DNA of 64,000 bases from Burkholderia ubonensis subsp. mesacidophila (lineage in GTDB: Bacteria; Pseudomonadota; Gammaproteobacteria; Burkholderiales; Burkholderiaceae): contig NZ_CP020739.1 in assembly GCF_002097715.1 (NCBI RefSeq), forward strand, positions 558,001 to 622,000, in the 5' to 3' direction. Below, in pieces: positions 50,494-60,416 of this stretch. The translations under genes were made by a program, and so were the position numbers. Each line of letters opens with the position of its first letter. The stretch's first letter is position 1. The notes below the pieces were generated by a model. The model saw only the letters and a list, made by a program, of their open reading frames with translations. It did no database searches and was not told the DNA's origin.

Positions 50494-50817
50494 TCAGCGC
50501 TTGCGCGGCTTCGGCGGCGGCAGCTGCGCGGCCGTGATCTGGATCAGCCGGGACAACCATTCGTGCTCATCCCAGCGCTCGCCCGAAATGACGAAACACG
50601 GCTTCGCGCCCGGATACGGCGGGCCTTCGTCGCATTCACCGAGAAAGGCCTTGCCGTCGGGCGTCGGCTTGACGAACAGCTGATCGTCGCAGACGAGCGC
50701 CACCATCTTTCCGTCGCAATAGATGCCGTATTCGCCGAACATCTTCCGCGCCGACACGGCGCCGGCCGCCGCGATCTGTTCGACGATGAAATCCACGGTG
50801 CTTTGGCTCGATGCCAT
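50494..50817 (-). CDS. TfoX/Sxy N-terminal domain protein
   Basis: The 107-aa protein consists of the TfoX N-terminal domain only (FIVEQIAAAGAVSARKMFGEYGIYCDGKMVALVCDDQLFVK) with a short Pro/Lys/Arg-rich tail (PPPKPRKR). Full-length TfoX/Sxy proteins of gammaproteobacteria regulate competence; single-domain versions like this are common and of unknown role. Intact frame with ordinary codon use. Confidence 0.87.
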   Translation of the reverse strand: MASSQSTVDFIVEQIAAAGAVSARKMFGEYGIYCDGKMVALVCDDQLFVKPTPDGKAFLGECDEGPPYPGAKPCFVISGERWDEHEWLSRLIQITAAQLPPPKPRKR

Positions 50818-50872
50818 GCGTTTCCTCGAAACAAGTCAGGTTGATGCGACGCACGATGCGCTTGCGCCCCCG

Positions 50873-52576
50873 TCACTTTTCCGCCGAGAACGCGTCCGAC
50901 AGCTGACGCGCCCGTTTCACGTCGTCGCCGTGCAGGTAGATCGACGTGGTCGAGATCGACGCGTGACGCAGATTATCGCGCACGGTCGTCAGCTCGGCGC
51001 CGCGCGCGAGCGCGTGGGTCGCGTGCGTGTGGCGCATCCAGTGCGGGCTGGCTTGCCGCAGCTTCGCGGCGAGCGCCGGGTTGTCCGCGTCGACGAGGCC
51101 GGCCGTCTGCCCGAAGAAGCGCTGCAGCACTTTCCAAAGCCGCACGCTGGTGATCGCGGCGTCGCCGTCCTCGGTCAGGCTCGGGATCAGCGGCGTATCG
51201 GGCCGCCAGCGGCTCGGCGTGACCGGCAGGCGGCGCGCGACCAGATGGCGGTCGAGCGCCGCCCGGGCCAGCGGCGGCAACGCGACCCTGGCCGCCTTGC
51301 GCCCCTTCCCGACGACCTTGATCCACGGATCGCCGTGCGCATCGGTCTCGATGTCGCCGAGCGTCGCGCCGACCAGCTCGCTCGCGCGCAACCCCGTCGC
51401 ATAGCCGAAGTCCAGGATGAAACGCAGCCGCTGCGCCGCCGCCGGCTCCCAGCCGTACGACCATTCGAGCCCGTCGGCAATCGTCCTGACGAGCAGCCAC
51501 TCCCCTTCGGTAAACGCATGCGACGTGTCGAGCACAATCGACCGGCGCGTATCGCGCACCTTGACGCCGGCGAACGGATTCGCGAGCAGATAGCGCTGCT
51601 CGATCAGCCAGCGGAACAGCGCGCCCAGCACGGACAGCGTGTACGCGGCCGAGCGCGCCGACAGGCCGCCGGAGAACGGGCGCCAGTCGGCCGCGCCGCG
51701 CGGCCGGACCGGCCCGATCCAGCGTTCGGCCGGCGTCGGGCGGCGCAGGAACGCGCGGTACGCGACCGCGTCCTCGGTGGTCAGCGACGACAGTGCGCGG
51801 CCGCGCTCGACGATCGCCCACAGGATCAGCCGCTCCGCTTCCTTCCGGTACGCGCGCCGGGTCGCCGTCGATTCGTGCAGCGACAGCCACGCCTGCACCG
51901 CCTGGTAGTCGTTGTCCGCGTCGAGCGTGCAGGTGGCGCGCGGCGCGCGGAAGGTCCCGGCCGACCCGTCGACTTCGTGCGGCAACCGGAGCTGTTCCCA
52001 CGGGACGATGCCGCTCGGCGGCGACACCGCGACGAGCGCCCGCGCGCGCGCCGTCAGTTCCGGATGCGCGGCGAAGAATGCCTCGATGCGGCGTGCGCTG
52101 GTCAGGCCGAGCCCGGGAACCGCCTTCCACCACTGGCGACGGCGCGGAATCCGCACGGTGAGATCGGCCAGCGTCGCAATGCCATGCGCCCGCAGCGCAG
52201 CGACCGCCCGGGCGGGCAGCCAGTCGTCGACCGCATCGCCGATGTGCGGCGACGGCGCGCGCGCATGCCGCAGGATCTCGATCGCTTCGGCGACCGCTTT
52301 TGCTTCCCGTAAACGCTCACCTTCGGGGTGCGCCAGCACGTCCGCGAGATCGGGCCGGCGCGCTGATTGCGCGGCGCGCACGAGGCGGCGGCGAATGCCG
52401 CCGAGCACACCGCGCGCCGAGCGCCGTGCGCCCAGCCGGTCCGGCAGGTAGCGTTCCACCGCGTGACGGACGGTCATCCCGGCATACCACGCGCGCAGCG
52501 CGGCAAGCTCGTCGGCATCGGGAAAGCCGGCGGGAGCGGGTTCGGTCGGGCGTGGCGGGAACGGGAGCGGGTTCAT
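50873..52576 (-). CDS. Tyrosine recombinase / site-specific integrase with DUF3701-like N-terminus
   Basis: The 567-aa integrase is started at the ATG at 52576 (MNPLPFPPRP); the open frame extends upstream but lacks a better signal. The N-terminal about 200 residues form the extra DNA-binding-type domain (WLPARAVAALRAHGIATLADLTVRIPRRRQWW). A SAM-like core-binding domain follows (YTLSVLGALFRWLIEQRYLLANPF). The catalytic domain shows Arg in ATGLRASELVG, HWMRH, and Tyr in STTSIYLHGDD. It appears functional. Decayed relatives lie at 10481-11010 and 14798-14874. No integron or element structure was recognised around it. Confidence 0.9.
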   Translation of the reverse strand: MNPLPFPPRPTEPAPAGFPDADELAALRAWYAGMTVRHAVERYLPDRLGARRSARGVLGGIRRRLVRAAQSARRPDLADVLAHPEGERLREAKAVAEAIEILRHARAPSPHIGDAVDDWLPARAVAALRAHGIATLADLTVRIPRRRQWWKAVPGLGLTSARRIEAFFAAHPELTARARALVAVSPPSGIVPWEQLRLPHEVDGSAGTFRAPRATCTLDADNDYQAVQAWLSLHESTATRRAYRKEAERLILWAIVERGRALSSLTTEDAVAYRAFLRRPTPAERWIGPVRPRGAADWRPFSGGLSARSAAYTLSVLGALFRWLIEQRYLLANPFAGVKVRDTRRSIVLDTSHAFTEGEWLLVRTIADGLEWSYGWEPAAAQRLRFILDFGYATGLRASELVGATLGDIETDAHGDPWIKVVGKGRKAARVALPPLARAALDRHLVARRLPVTPSRWRPDTPLIPSLTEDGDAAITSVRLWKVLQRFFGQTAGLVDADNPALAAKLRQASPHWMRHTHATHALARGAELTTVRDNLRHASISTTSIYLHGDDVKRARQLSDAFSAEK

Positions 52577-52838
52577 TCCGTCAGTGTGGCATAAAAATGA
52601 TCGCATTAAGATAACTTTCATTATCTTGATGAATCGATTTTCATCCAAAACATACCCACACGAAAATACGCGTCACATCGGCGCTGTCGCGCGATCCGGT
52701 TCCTGCCGGCATTTTCGATCCGGATGCCCGGATTTCCGGGCTCAAGGCATCGGATACCGACTGCCGGATGCGTCAGAATGAATCACCCGCGCAAAGCAGG
52801 CGCGTCACGAATCAACCGACCGCCAAGGCAGGCGACAC
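52577..52838. promoter_or_regulatory. Divergent region between integrase and membrane-protein genes
   Basis: A 262-bp gap. The part next to the integrase (52585-52670) is AT-rich and holds an inverted repeat at 52605-52630. The membrane-protein gene on the other strand has AAGGCAGG shortly before its ATG. No other gene was seen. Confidence 0.5.
52605..52630. promoter_or_regulatory. Inverted repeat upstream of the integrase gene
   Basis: ATTAAGATAA and TTATCTTGAT are 10-bp arms (9 of 10 complementary) separated by CTTTCA, about 30-55 bp upstream of the integrase start. The position suits an operator for autoregulation or a recombinase core-type site. Confidence 0.45.
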
Positions 52839-53312
52839 ATGAAACCGGGCGCTTCGATCGGAATCCTCTGGGCAGCGTTGTGCGCCGCCATCGGCTCGAC
52901 ATGGGTGGAACTGCTGTTGTGGTGGCTCCACGGCGACGACGCCATTCGGAACCTGTATCGCGACGCGCGCCTCACGGCCGCCATCGTCATGGGCCGACGC
53001 GTGCTTGGGCCGCCCGCCGGCTTCGAGCCGCTCGTCATGGGCATGGCGACGCTCGTGCATTTTTCTCTCTCGCTCGCCTACACCGCCGTGCTGGCGGTGG
53101 CGATTCGCCGTCTGTCGCTTCGGCCTGCGCTGCTCGTGGGGGCCGTGTTCGGGCTTCTTCTCTACGTAATCAACCTGTACGGTTTCACCGGAATCTTCCC
53201 GTGGTTCATTCCGGTTCGCGGCGCCATCACGCTGGCGGCCCATCTGACATTCGGGATCATGGCGGCGGCAACCTACCGGCTTGCCGGATGGTCGACACGG
53301 CGTCGGTTGTGA
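52839..53312 (+). CDS. Small integral membrane protein, unknown function
   Basis: The 157-aa protein has about four membrane helices: SIGILWAALCAAIGSTWVELLLW, MGMATLVHFSLSLAYTAVLAVAI, ALLVGAVFGLLLYVINLYGF and ITLAAHLTFGIMAAATYRLAG. The GAVFGxxxYxxNLYGF segment is shared by a family of uncharacterised proteobacterial membrane proteins. It is a single gene on the plus strand, convergent with the large adhesin gene. Confidence 0.72.
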   Translation: MKPGASIGILWAALCAAIGSTWVELLLWWLHGDDAIRNLYRDARLTAAIVMGRRVLGPPAGFEPLVMGMATLVHFSLSLAYTAVLAVAIRRLSLRPALLVGAVFGLLLYVINLYGFTGIFPWFIPVRGAITLAAHLTFGIMAAATYRLAGWSTRRRL

Positions 53313-53366
53313 CGGGGCCCCGGACGAGGACCGAATGGTCCTGCGCCGGGCGCGTTTGTTACCTTG

Positions 53367-56300
53367 TTACCACTGGTACGAGACACCTCCGCCGTATGTG
53401 CTGCCCTGCCCGCTCATGCCGACGCCGAGCTTCGCCTTCAGGTTGTCGGAGAATCGGACGGACACACCGATTGCCGATGCCGAATAGCCTTGATAGCTGC
53501 CTGCCCCGATCCCGACCGCAATCGTCTTGCCGGGATCGACTTCCGGGATCATCGTCAATGCGGTGGCGGCCGCCACGCCCGAATAGGCACGGCGAGCAGC
53601 TTGATTGACGCTCGATTGCACGTCCCTGAGCTGATTCATGTTCGCCGCGTCGGTGCCGTCAATCCCCGGTGCGACGTTCGTGAGCCGACGTTCATGGCCC
53701 GGCGAACCGAATGACACCGTGTTCGGCTCGGACGCTACCGAGTTCGCGCCGATCGCCACCGCATTCGGCGCCGATGCCGTCGAATGGGCGCCCAGCGCGG
53801 TCGCGTTCGTACCGGACGCGATCGCCCCCTGGCCGAATGCCGACGACCCGTCTCCCGGCGCGCTCGCGCCCTGCCCCACCGCCGTGGAACCCCTTCCGGA
53901 CGCACTCGACGCCTGCCCCAGCGCCGTCGAGTTATCGCCCGATGCATTCGACGCCTGACCGAGCGCGGTTGCGTTGGCTCCCGATGCCGACGCCGCGCCA
54001 CCCACCGCCGTGCTGTTGGCACCCGACGCGTTCGCCGCCGGCCCCACCGATACACCACCCAAGCTGTTGGCGTGGATTCCGCCGCCGGATATCGCGGTCG
54101 ACAGCGACGCGAGACTGTCGTTCGTCGTGCTCAACCCGGTTGAAAGCGACGCGATCCCGCTCTGCGACGTGCTCAAACCGGTCGAAAGCGACGAAATGTT
54201 GCTGCTCGTCGTGCTCAGCCCGGTCGACAGGGAACTCACGCTGCTCCGCGTCGAACTCAGCCCGGTCGACAAGGAACTCAGGCCGCTTTGCGTCGTCGAC
54301 AGTGCACTTGCCGTCGAAGTTGACAGCGATGCCAGCGCCTGGGTGACGGCGTTCATCTGCGACCCGTTCACCGCGTCGGTCGACGTCGCGGAAATCCGCC
54401 CCGCCGCGACGTTGATGATCTGGCGTTCGGCCCCCGGTGCGCCGACGCTCACCACGCTTGTCGGCAGACCACCCGCGAACGAATACGTCTGACCGGCAAT
54501 GGGGGCGCTGCCGACCGGACTTGCAATCGCGGTAACGCTGCCCGAGCCCAGCGCGACATCATTTGCATTGCTTGCGATTGCATTGGCGCCCAACGCGATC
54601 GCGCCCCCTGCTGCCGCCGTGGAGGTATTGCCGAGGGCCAGCGAGCCCGTTCCCGTCGCAACGTTCGCGTTGCCGAGCGCCACGGCGCCCTGGCCGTTCG
54701 CCGAGTTGTTCGCGCCCAATGCGACCGCGCCGGTGCCCGTTGCGACGTTCGGATCGCCGATCGCCACCGCTCCGTCCCCGCTCGCCGTATTTGCAACGCC
54801 GATCGACACCGATTGCCCGCCTGTCGCGACCGCGGTTCGGCCGATCGCCACCGCGCCGCCTGTCGACGCGTTCGCGTTATCGCCCATGGCAATGCTGCTC
54901 GCGCCCGAGGCTGTGGCCGCCGGGCCGACGGCGATCGCGTTCGTCCCGAGCGCCTGGCTGTCAGGCTGCGTCGAGTTGGTGTGGAAGTACTTCGTTCCGC
55001 CGCCGTTGACTGCGGTCGACAGCGAACTCAACCCGGTGGACAGCGAAGAGATGTTGCTGCTTGCGGTGCTCAGGCCCGTCGAGGTCGAGGTCGACAGTGA
55101 TGCGACTGAGCTGGTCGTTGACGAGAGACCCGTCGACAGCGAATTGATGCCGGTCGACGTGGAAGTCGACAGTGATGCGATCGAGCTGGTTGCTGAGCTG
55201 ATGCCCGTCGAGGTCGAGGTGGACAGCGACACCACCGCGCTGTTGGTCGACGACAAGCCAGTGGACAGCGAATTGACACCGCTTTGCGCCGTGCTGATGC
55301 CGGTCGATGTCGAAGTCGACAGCGATGTGATCGAACTGTTCGCCGAACTGATGCCCGTCGAGGCCGACGTGGACAGCGACGCGACCGAGCTGTTGGTCGA
55401 CGACAAGCCAGTGGACAGCGAATTGACACCGCTTTGCGCCGTGCTGATTCCGGTCGAGGCCGACGTAGACAGCGATGCAACCGAGCTGTTGGTTGACGAC
55501 AGACCCGTCGACAACGAACCGATGCCGGTCGACGTCGAGGTCGACAACGACGCGATCGAACTGTTCGCCGAACTGATGCCTGTCGAAGCCGACGTGGACA
55601 GCGATGCAACCGCGCTATTGGTTGACGACAGGCCGGTGGACAGCGAATTGACGCCGCTTTGTGCGGTGCTGATGCCGGTCGACGTGGACGTCGACAATGA
55701 CCCGATCGAACTGTTCGCCGAACTGATGCCTGTCGAAGCCGACGTGGACAGCGAAGCGACCGAGCTGTTGGTCGACGACAAGCCAGTGGACAGCGAGTTG
55801 ACGCCACTTTGCGCCGTGCTGATGCCTGTCGACGTGGACGTCGACAACGACGAGATTGAGCTGTTCGCCGAGCTGATGCCCGTCGAGGCCGACGTGGACA
55901 ACGATGCAACCGAACTGTTGGTCGACGAGAGACCGGTGGACAGCGAGTTGACGCCACTTTGCGCCGTGCTGATACCGGTCGACGTGGACGTCGACAACGA
56001 CGAGATCGAGCTGTTCGCCGAACTGATGCCCGTCGAGGCCGACGTGGACAACGATGCAACCGAACTGTTGGTCGACGAGAGACCGGTGGACAGCGAGTTG
56101 ACGCCACTTTGCGCCGTGCTGATACCGGTCGACGTGGACGTCGACAACGACGAGATCGAGCTGTTCGCCGAACTGATGCCCGTCGAGGCCGACGTGGACA
56201 ACGATGCAACCGAACTATTGGTCGACGAGAGACCGGTGGACAGCGAATTGACACCGCTTTGCGCCGTGCTGATGCCGGTCGACGTGGACGTCGACAACGA

Positions 56301-59300
56301 CGAGATCGAGCTGTTCGCCGAGCTGATGCCCGTCGAGGCCGACGTGGACAGCGATGCAACCGAACTGTTGGTCGACGAGAGACCGGTGGACAGCGAGTTG
56401 ACGCCACTTTGCGCCGTGCTGATGCCGGTCGAGGTGGAAGTCGACAGCGACGCAACCGCGCTATTGGTCGACGACAGACCTGTCGACAGCGACGATATCG
56501 AAGTCGTAGCCGAGTCGAGCTTCGACGCAACCGCGTACAGCTGGCTGCCGTTGATCGCTTCGGTACTGGCAGCCGTGACCTGACCGGCTGCGACGTTGGT
56601 GATCTGGCGTTCCGCACCCGGCGTGCCGACGCTCACGACCCCCACGGGCGCGCTGCCGGCGAATGCGCCGAATGTAGTCGCGCCGACCACCGCGCTGCTA
56701 GTCGGGTTGGCCACGGCCGTTGCCGAGTTCGCGCCGAGCGCGACCGAGTCGTTGGTCGAGGCGGCCGCGCCCTTGCCGATCGCAACGGCGTCGGCGCCCG
56801 TCGCGACGCTGTCCGCGCCCGTCGAATTCGCGTGGACGTACTTGATGCCGTTCGCGTTGATGTTGTCGATCGCCGAGCCGACGCTATTGTTTGTCGTCGT
56901 CGTGCCGTTCGCGTTGTACGTCGTGTACGACGGCGCGGAGATCGCGCCCGTCGCCGGGTTGTACGCCGCGCCGCCGCCGAGCGCCGCAGCAGTGCTGCTG
57001 CCGAGGTTGTTGGTCGTGGTCGTGATCGTCGACAGGCCCGTCGACAGCGAGCTGATGCCGGTCGACGTAGAAGTCGACAACGAGGCGATCGAGCTATTGG
57101 CCGAACTGATACCGGTCGAGGCCGAGGTGGACAACGACGCTACTGAACTGTTGGTCGACGACAGGCCGGTCGACAGCGAGTTGACACCGCTTTGTGCCGT
57201 GCTGATGCCGGTCGACGTGGACGACGACAACGATGTGATCGAGCTGTTCGCCGAGCTGATGCCCGTCGAGGCCGAGGTGGACAGCGATGCAACCGAGCTG
57301 TTGGTCGATGACAGACCGGTGGACAGCGAATTGACGCCGCTTTGTGCCGTACTGATGCCGGTCGATGTGGAAGTCGACAGCGAAGCAGCCGTGCTATTGG
57401 TCGACGACAAGCCGGTCGACAGCGAATTGACACCACTTTGTGCCGTACTGATGCCGGTTGACGTGGAAGACGACAACGAGGCGATCGAGCTGTTCGCCGA
57501 GCTGATGCCCGTCGAGGCCGAGGTGGACAGCGATGCGACCGAGCTGTTGGTCGATGACAGACCGGTCGACAGCGAATTGACACCGCTTTGTGCCGTGCTG
57601 ATTCCGGTCGAGGTGGAAGTCGACAGCGAAGCAACCGTGCTATTGGTCGACGACAAGCCGGTCGACAGCGAATTGACACCACTTTGTGCCGTGCTGATGC
57701 CGGTCGACGTGGAAGTCGACAACGACGCGATCGAGCCATTCGCCGAACTGATGCCTGTCGAAGCCGAGGTGGACAACGACGTAACTGAACTGTTGGTCGA
57801 CGACAAGCCAGTGGACAGCGAATTGACACCGCTTTGCACAGTACTGATGCCCGTCGACGTGGATGATGACAGCGATGTGATCGAGCTGTTTGTAGAGCTG
57901 ATGCCCGTCGACGTCGAAGTCGACAGCGAAGCAACCGAACTATTGGTCGACGACAGGCCGGTGGACAGCGAATTGACACCGCTTTGCGCCGTACTGATGC
58001 CGGTCGACGTGGAAGATGACAGCGACGTGATCGAGCTGTTGGCCGAACTGATGCCTGTCGAAGCCGACGTGGACAACGAAGCGACCGAGCTATTGGTCGA
58101 CGACAGGCCGGTGGACAGCGAGTTGACACCGCTTTGTGCCGTACTGATGCCCGTCGACGTCGAAGTCGACAGTGACGCAATCGAGCTGTTCGCCGAACTG
58201 ATGCCCGTCGAAGCCGACGTGGACAGCGATGCAACGGAACTATTGGTCGACGACAAACCGGTCGACGTAGAAGTCGAAAGCGTATTGATCGCCTGAACGG
58301 TTGCAAAAAGCTGCGAGCCGTTCACTGCGTCGGTGCTCGACGCCGTCAGGCTTCCGGCCGCAACGTTCGTGATCTGCCGCTCGGCTCCCGCGGCGCCGAC
58401 GCTCACGACGCTGGCCGGCGCAGTGCCGGCGAACGTATAGGACGCTCCACCGATCGTTGCGCCCGGCGTCGCATTGGGCGCCGCGGTCACGGAGCTCGAA
58501 CCCAGCGACACGTCATTCGCGTTATACGCCACTGCGCCGGCGCCGAGCGCCACACCGCCGTTGGCCACCGCGGTCGACGCATTGCCAAGCGCAATCGCGC
58601 CCGTGCCGGTTGCCATGTTCGAATTGCCGAGCGCGACCGCGCCCTGCCCGTTCGCCACGTTGTTGGCGCCGATCGCAACCGCCCCGGTCCCGGTTGCCGT
58701 GTTGGGATCGCCGATCGCAACCGCACCGTTGCCGCTCGCCGTCTGCTGGCTGCCGATCGCGACCGCGCCCGTGCCGCTACTGGCGCTCGACTGGTAGCCG
58801 ATCGCGGTCGCCCCCGTACCGGCGGACGCAGCAACCACGTTCGAATCGCCGATCGCGACCGAAGACGACGCGCCGGCGGATGCACCCGATCCCAGCGCGA
58901 CCGCCTTGGCGGCCGAGCTCGCCGCGCCGCCGATCGCGATCGAGCCGGTGCCGTTCGCGACCGCCGCATTGCCGACCGACACGGTGTTCTGGCCGCTCGC
59001 CGTCGCGGCATGCCCGAACGCCACGGCCGATTGCTCGGACGTTCCGGATGTGATGCCCGAATTGGCCGCCGATTGCGCGCCGATTGCAATGTCGCCCTGC
59101 CCGCTGGCTTTCGCAAGCGCGCCCACTGCGAAGGTGTCCATCGCCGACGCGACCGCGCCGATCCCGAACGCGACCGCACCTTGACCCGACGCGGTCGCAT
59201 ACACGCCAACCGCGACCGCCCCGGCTCCACTCGCATTCGCGCCCCAGCCGAATGCCTGCGACGCCCAGCCGTTCGCATGCGCGTCGCAGCCCATCGCTGT

Positions 59301-59846
59301 CGTTTGCAGTCCGTATGCAGTCGTGCCTGCGATTCCGTTGGCGCTCTGCTGGACATTGCCGGTCACGCTGTTGTTCGCGGTGTAGCCTTGCATTCCGGTC
59401 GTTTGTCCGGCGCCTGCGTTCGTCGGCGTGTCGTAGCTCGTTGCGGAGTTCTGAACGCCGAAGCCGTAGATGCCGCCGGTGAAATTCGCCCCCGTACCGT
59501 AAACGCCGGCTACGGTGAATGGCCCTGACGTCAATCTGTTGCAATCCCCGTCGCCCACCATCGCGATCGAGTTTGCCGACGCCGTCGCGCCAAGCCCTCC
59601 GGCACTTCCCCCCGCATGCGCGGTACCGGCACTGTTAGTCGAGACGCCGTTATCCGACACCGTAATCGCCGCGTAGGCACTGGACGACAGCACCAACGTC
59701 GCAAGCAGCGACACCGTGCTCCCGACGGCCGCCACCAGGCCGGTTCCCCGCGACGCGCTGCCAGGCGAATTTCCGGATGACCGTTCGGAAACGACCACAA
59801 TCTGGCCCCTCGACCTGTTCCAGACTTTTCTATATATCTTGTTCAT
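53367..59846 (-). CDS. YadA-family trimeric autotransporter adhesin
   Basis: The 2,159-aa surface protein starts with an ESPR-type signal (MNKIYRKVWNRSRGQIVVVSE, hydrophobic part ending SSAYA). An N-terminal head contains many YadA-like left-handed repeats (GAVAIGDPNTATGTGAVAIG type), then neck segments (GAERQITNVAAGSLTASSTDAVNGSQL) repeated several times. A long Ser/Thr-rich stalk is built of 50-residue repeats (SLSTGLSSTNSSVASLSTS...). The C-terminus is the YadA anchor, with ANMNQLRDVQSSVNQAARRAY and four beta strands ending in SYQW. It should trimerise and anchor in the outer membrane by type Vc secretion and mediate adhesion. A mirror-image open frame on the plus strand is an artefact of the repeats. 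Confidence 0.95.
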   Translation of the reverse strand: MNKIYRKVWNRSRGQIVVVSERSSGNSPGSASRGTGLVAAVGSTVSLLATLVLSSSAYAAITVSDNGVSTNSAGTAHAGGSAGGLGATASANSIAMVGDGDCNRLTSGPFTVAGVYGTGANFTGGIYGFGVQNSATSYDTPTNAGAGQTTGMQGYTANNSVTGNVQQSANGIAGTTAYGLQTTAMGCDAHANGWASQAFGWGANASGAGAVAVGVYATASGQGAVAFGIGAVASAMDTFAVGALAKASGQGDIAIGAQSAANSGITSGTSEQSAVAFGHAATASGQNTVSVGNAAVANGTGSIAIGGAASSAAKAVALGSGASAGASSSVAIGDSNVVAASAGTGATAIGYQSSASSGTGAVAIGSQQTASGNGAVAIGDPNTATGTGAVAIGANNVANGQGAVALGNSNMATGTGAIALGNASTAVANGGVALGAGAVAYNANDVSLGSSSVTAAPNATPGATIGGASYTFAGTAPASVVSVGAAGAERQITNVAAGSLTASSTDAVNGSQLFATVQAINTLSTSTSTGLSSTNSSVASLSTSASTGISSANSSIASLSTSTSTGISTAQSGVNSLSTGLSSTNSSVASLSTSASTGISSANSSITSLSSSTSTGISTAQSGVNSLSTGLSSTNSSVASLSTSTSTGISSTNSSITSLSSSTSTGISTVQSGVNSLSTGLSSTNSSVTSLSTSASTGISSANGSIASLSTSTSTGISTAQSGVNSLSTGLSSTNSTVASLSTSTSTGISTAQSGVNSLSTGLSSTNSSVASLSTSASTGISSANSSIASLSSSTSTGISTAQSGVNSLSTGLSSTNSTAASLSTSTSTGISTAQSGVNSLSTGLSSTNSSVASLSTSASTGISSANSSITSLSSSTSTGISTAQSGVNSLSTGLSSTNSSVASLSTSASTGISSANSSIASLSTSTSTGISSLSTGLSTITTTTNNLGSSTAAALGGGAAYNPATGAISAPSYTTYNANGTTTTNNSVGSAIDNINANGIKYVHANSTGADSVATGADAVAIGKGAAASTNDSVALGANSATAVANPTSSAVVGATTFGAFAGSAPVGVVSVGTPGAERQITNVAAGQVTAASTEAINGSQLYAVASKLDSATTSISSLSTGLSSTNSAVASLSTSTSTGISTAQSGVNSLSTGLSSTNSSVASLSTSASTGISSANSSISSLSTSTSTGISTAQSGVNSLSTGLSSTNSSVASLSTSASTGISSANSSISSLSTSTSTGISTAQSGVNSLSTGLSSTNSSVASLSTSASTGISSANSSISSLSTSTSTGISTAQSGVNSLSTGLSSTNSSVASLSTSASTGISSANSSISSLSTSTSTGISTAQSGVNSLSTGLSSTNSSVASLSTSASTGISSANSSIGSLSTSTSTGISTAQSGVNSLSTGLSSTNSAVASLSTSASTGISSANSSIASLSTSTSTGIGSLSTGLSSTNSSVASLSTSASTGISTAQSGVNSLSTGLSSTNSSVASLSTSASTGISSANSSITSLSTSTSTGISTAQSGVNSLSTGLSSTNSAVVSLSTSTSTGISSATSSIASLSTSTSTGINSLSTGLSSTTSSVASLSTSTSTGLSTASSNISSLSTGLSSLSTAVNGGGTKYFHTNSTQPDSQALGTNAIAVGPAATASGASSIAMGDNANASTGGAVAIGRTAVATGGQSVSIGVANTASGDGAVAIGDPNVATGTGAVALGANNSANGQGAVALGNANVATGTGSLALGNTSTAAAGGAIALGANAIASNANDVALGSGSVTAIASPVGSAPIAGQTYSFAGGLPTSVVSVGAPGAERQIINVAAGRISATSTDAVNGSQMNAVTQALASLSTSTASALSTTQSGLSSLSTGLSSTRSSVSSLSTGLSTTSSNISSLSTGLSTSQSGIASLSTGLSTTNDSLASLSTAISGGGIHANSLGGVSVGPAANASGANSTAVGGAASASGANATALGQASNASGDNSTALGQASSASGRGSTAVGQGASAPGDGSSAFGQGAIASGTNATALGAHSTASAPNAVAIGANSVASEPNTVSFGSPGHERRLTNVAPGIDGTDAANMNQLRDVQSSVNQAARRAYSGVAAATALTMIPEVDPGKTIAVGIGAGSYQGYSASAIGVSVRFSDNLKAKLGVGMSGQGSTYGGGVSYQW
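55080..56500 (-). repeat. Stalk repeat block A of the adhesin (150-bp units)
   Basis: Direct repeats of 150 bp encode a 50-residue unit made of the submotifs STGLSSTNSSVASLS, STGISSANSSISSLS and STGISTAQSGVNSLS. Two adjacent units (about 55979-56128 and 56129-56278) look identical or nearly so by eye, suggesting recent amplification. Unit number is likely to vary between strains. Confidence 0.85.
57010..58290 (-). repeat. Stalk repeat block B of the adhesin (150-bp units and partial units)
   Basis: A second array of the same stalk submotifs, more diverged and with some shortened units. It is separated from block A by a neck/head module (about 56500-57000, containing GAERQITNVAAGQVTAASTEAINGSQL). 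The interrupted arrangement suggests the stalk grew by duplication of neck-stalk modules. Confidence 0.8.
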
Positions 59847-60416
59847 AATCAGTCACCCATCAAAGCAACGATACGCAGTCCAAATTAAACGGCAAACGAC
59901 ATTTCTTCCGATTTATATATTTTGGTGGAACCAGATTCCCTGAACATCAACAACGGACCCGGCGCACGCCATCCGCAGGTTTCCTCGAACGAAGAACGCC
60001 GCGAATCGGATGCCAAATGAGTCAGATCAATCTCATCGTATTTTTCTGGATAGAGACTGATCGAGAATCGCCATGACAAGAAAAATCAGCGATCGACCGC
60101 CACACATCGCCAACCGGTTCACACAGCTTATATTCGATTCCAAAAAAGTGACACGACTCGACACCACAGCATTGTTAATTTTATATAAATCGATATCGCC
60201 AGATAAAACACGGCACATATTTTTTATTCAATAAAACAAGCCCAGAAATTCATATGACCATCTGTATTGGCAAATAAAACATCTCGCCCTGCGAAACCGA
60301 ATGATTGAAATGCGGACGTCTTTCCTGAAGTGTTTTCGCAGGATCGTGTCGGCCGCCCAATTGCCGGCATCCACGTCGAGGTTTCCGGCCTCACCCGGCA
60401 CGCGTGCGCGCGTCCG
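59847..60416. promoter_or_regulatory. AT-rich upstream region of the adhesin gene
   Basis: A 570-bp AT-rich gap between the adhesin start and the H-NS-like gene. No gene is supported. It contains A/T tracts (for example near 59915-59930 and 60180-60240), the kind of DNA bound by H-NS family proteins, and should hold the adhesin promoter. No exact promoter elements assigned. Confidence 0.45.

Noticed and set aside
55080..58290. Possible CRISPR array because of regular repeats
   Set aside because: Units are 150 bp, contiguous, in frame and coding; there are no short repeats separated by unique spacers and no cas genes.
54499..58296. Long plus-strand open frames rich in Val/Asp/Glu repeats (VDSDATELLVDDKPVDSEL type)
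   Set aside because: They are the exact antisense of the adhesin stalk repeats; the minus-strand frame has signal peptide, YadA head, neck and anchor, so the plus frames are composition artefacts.
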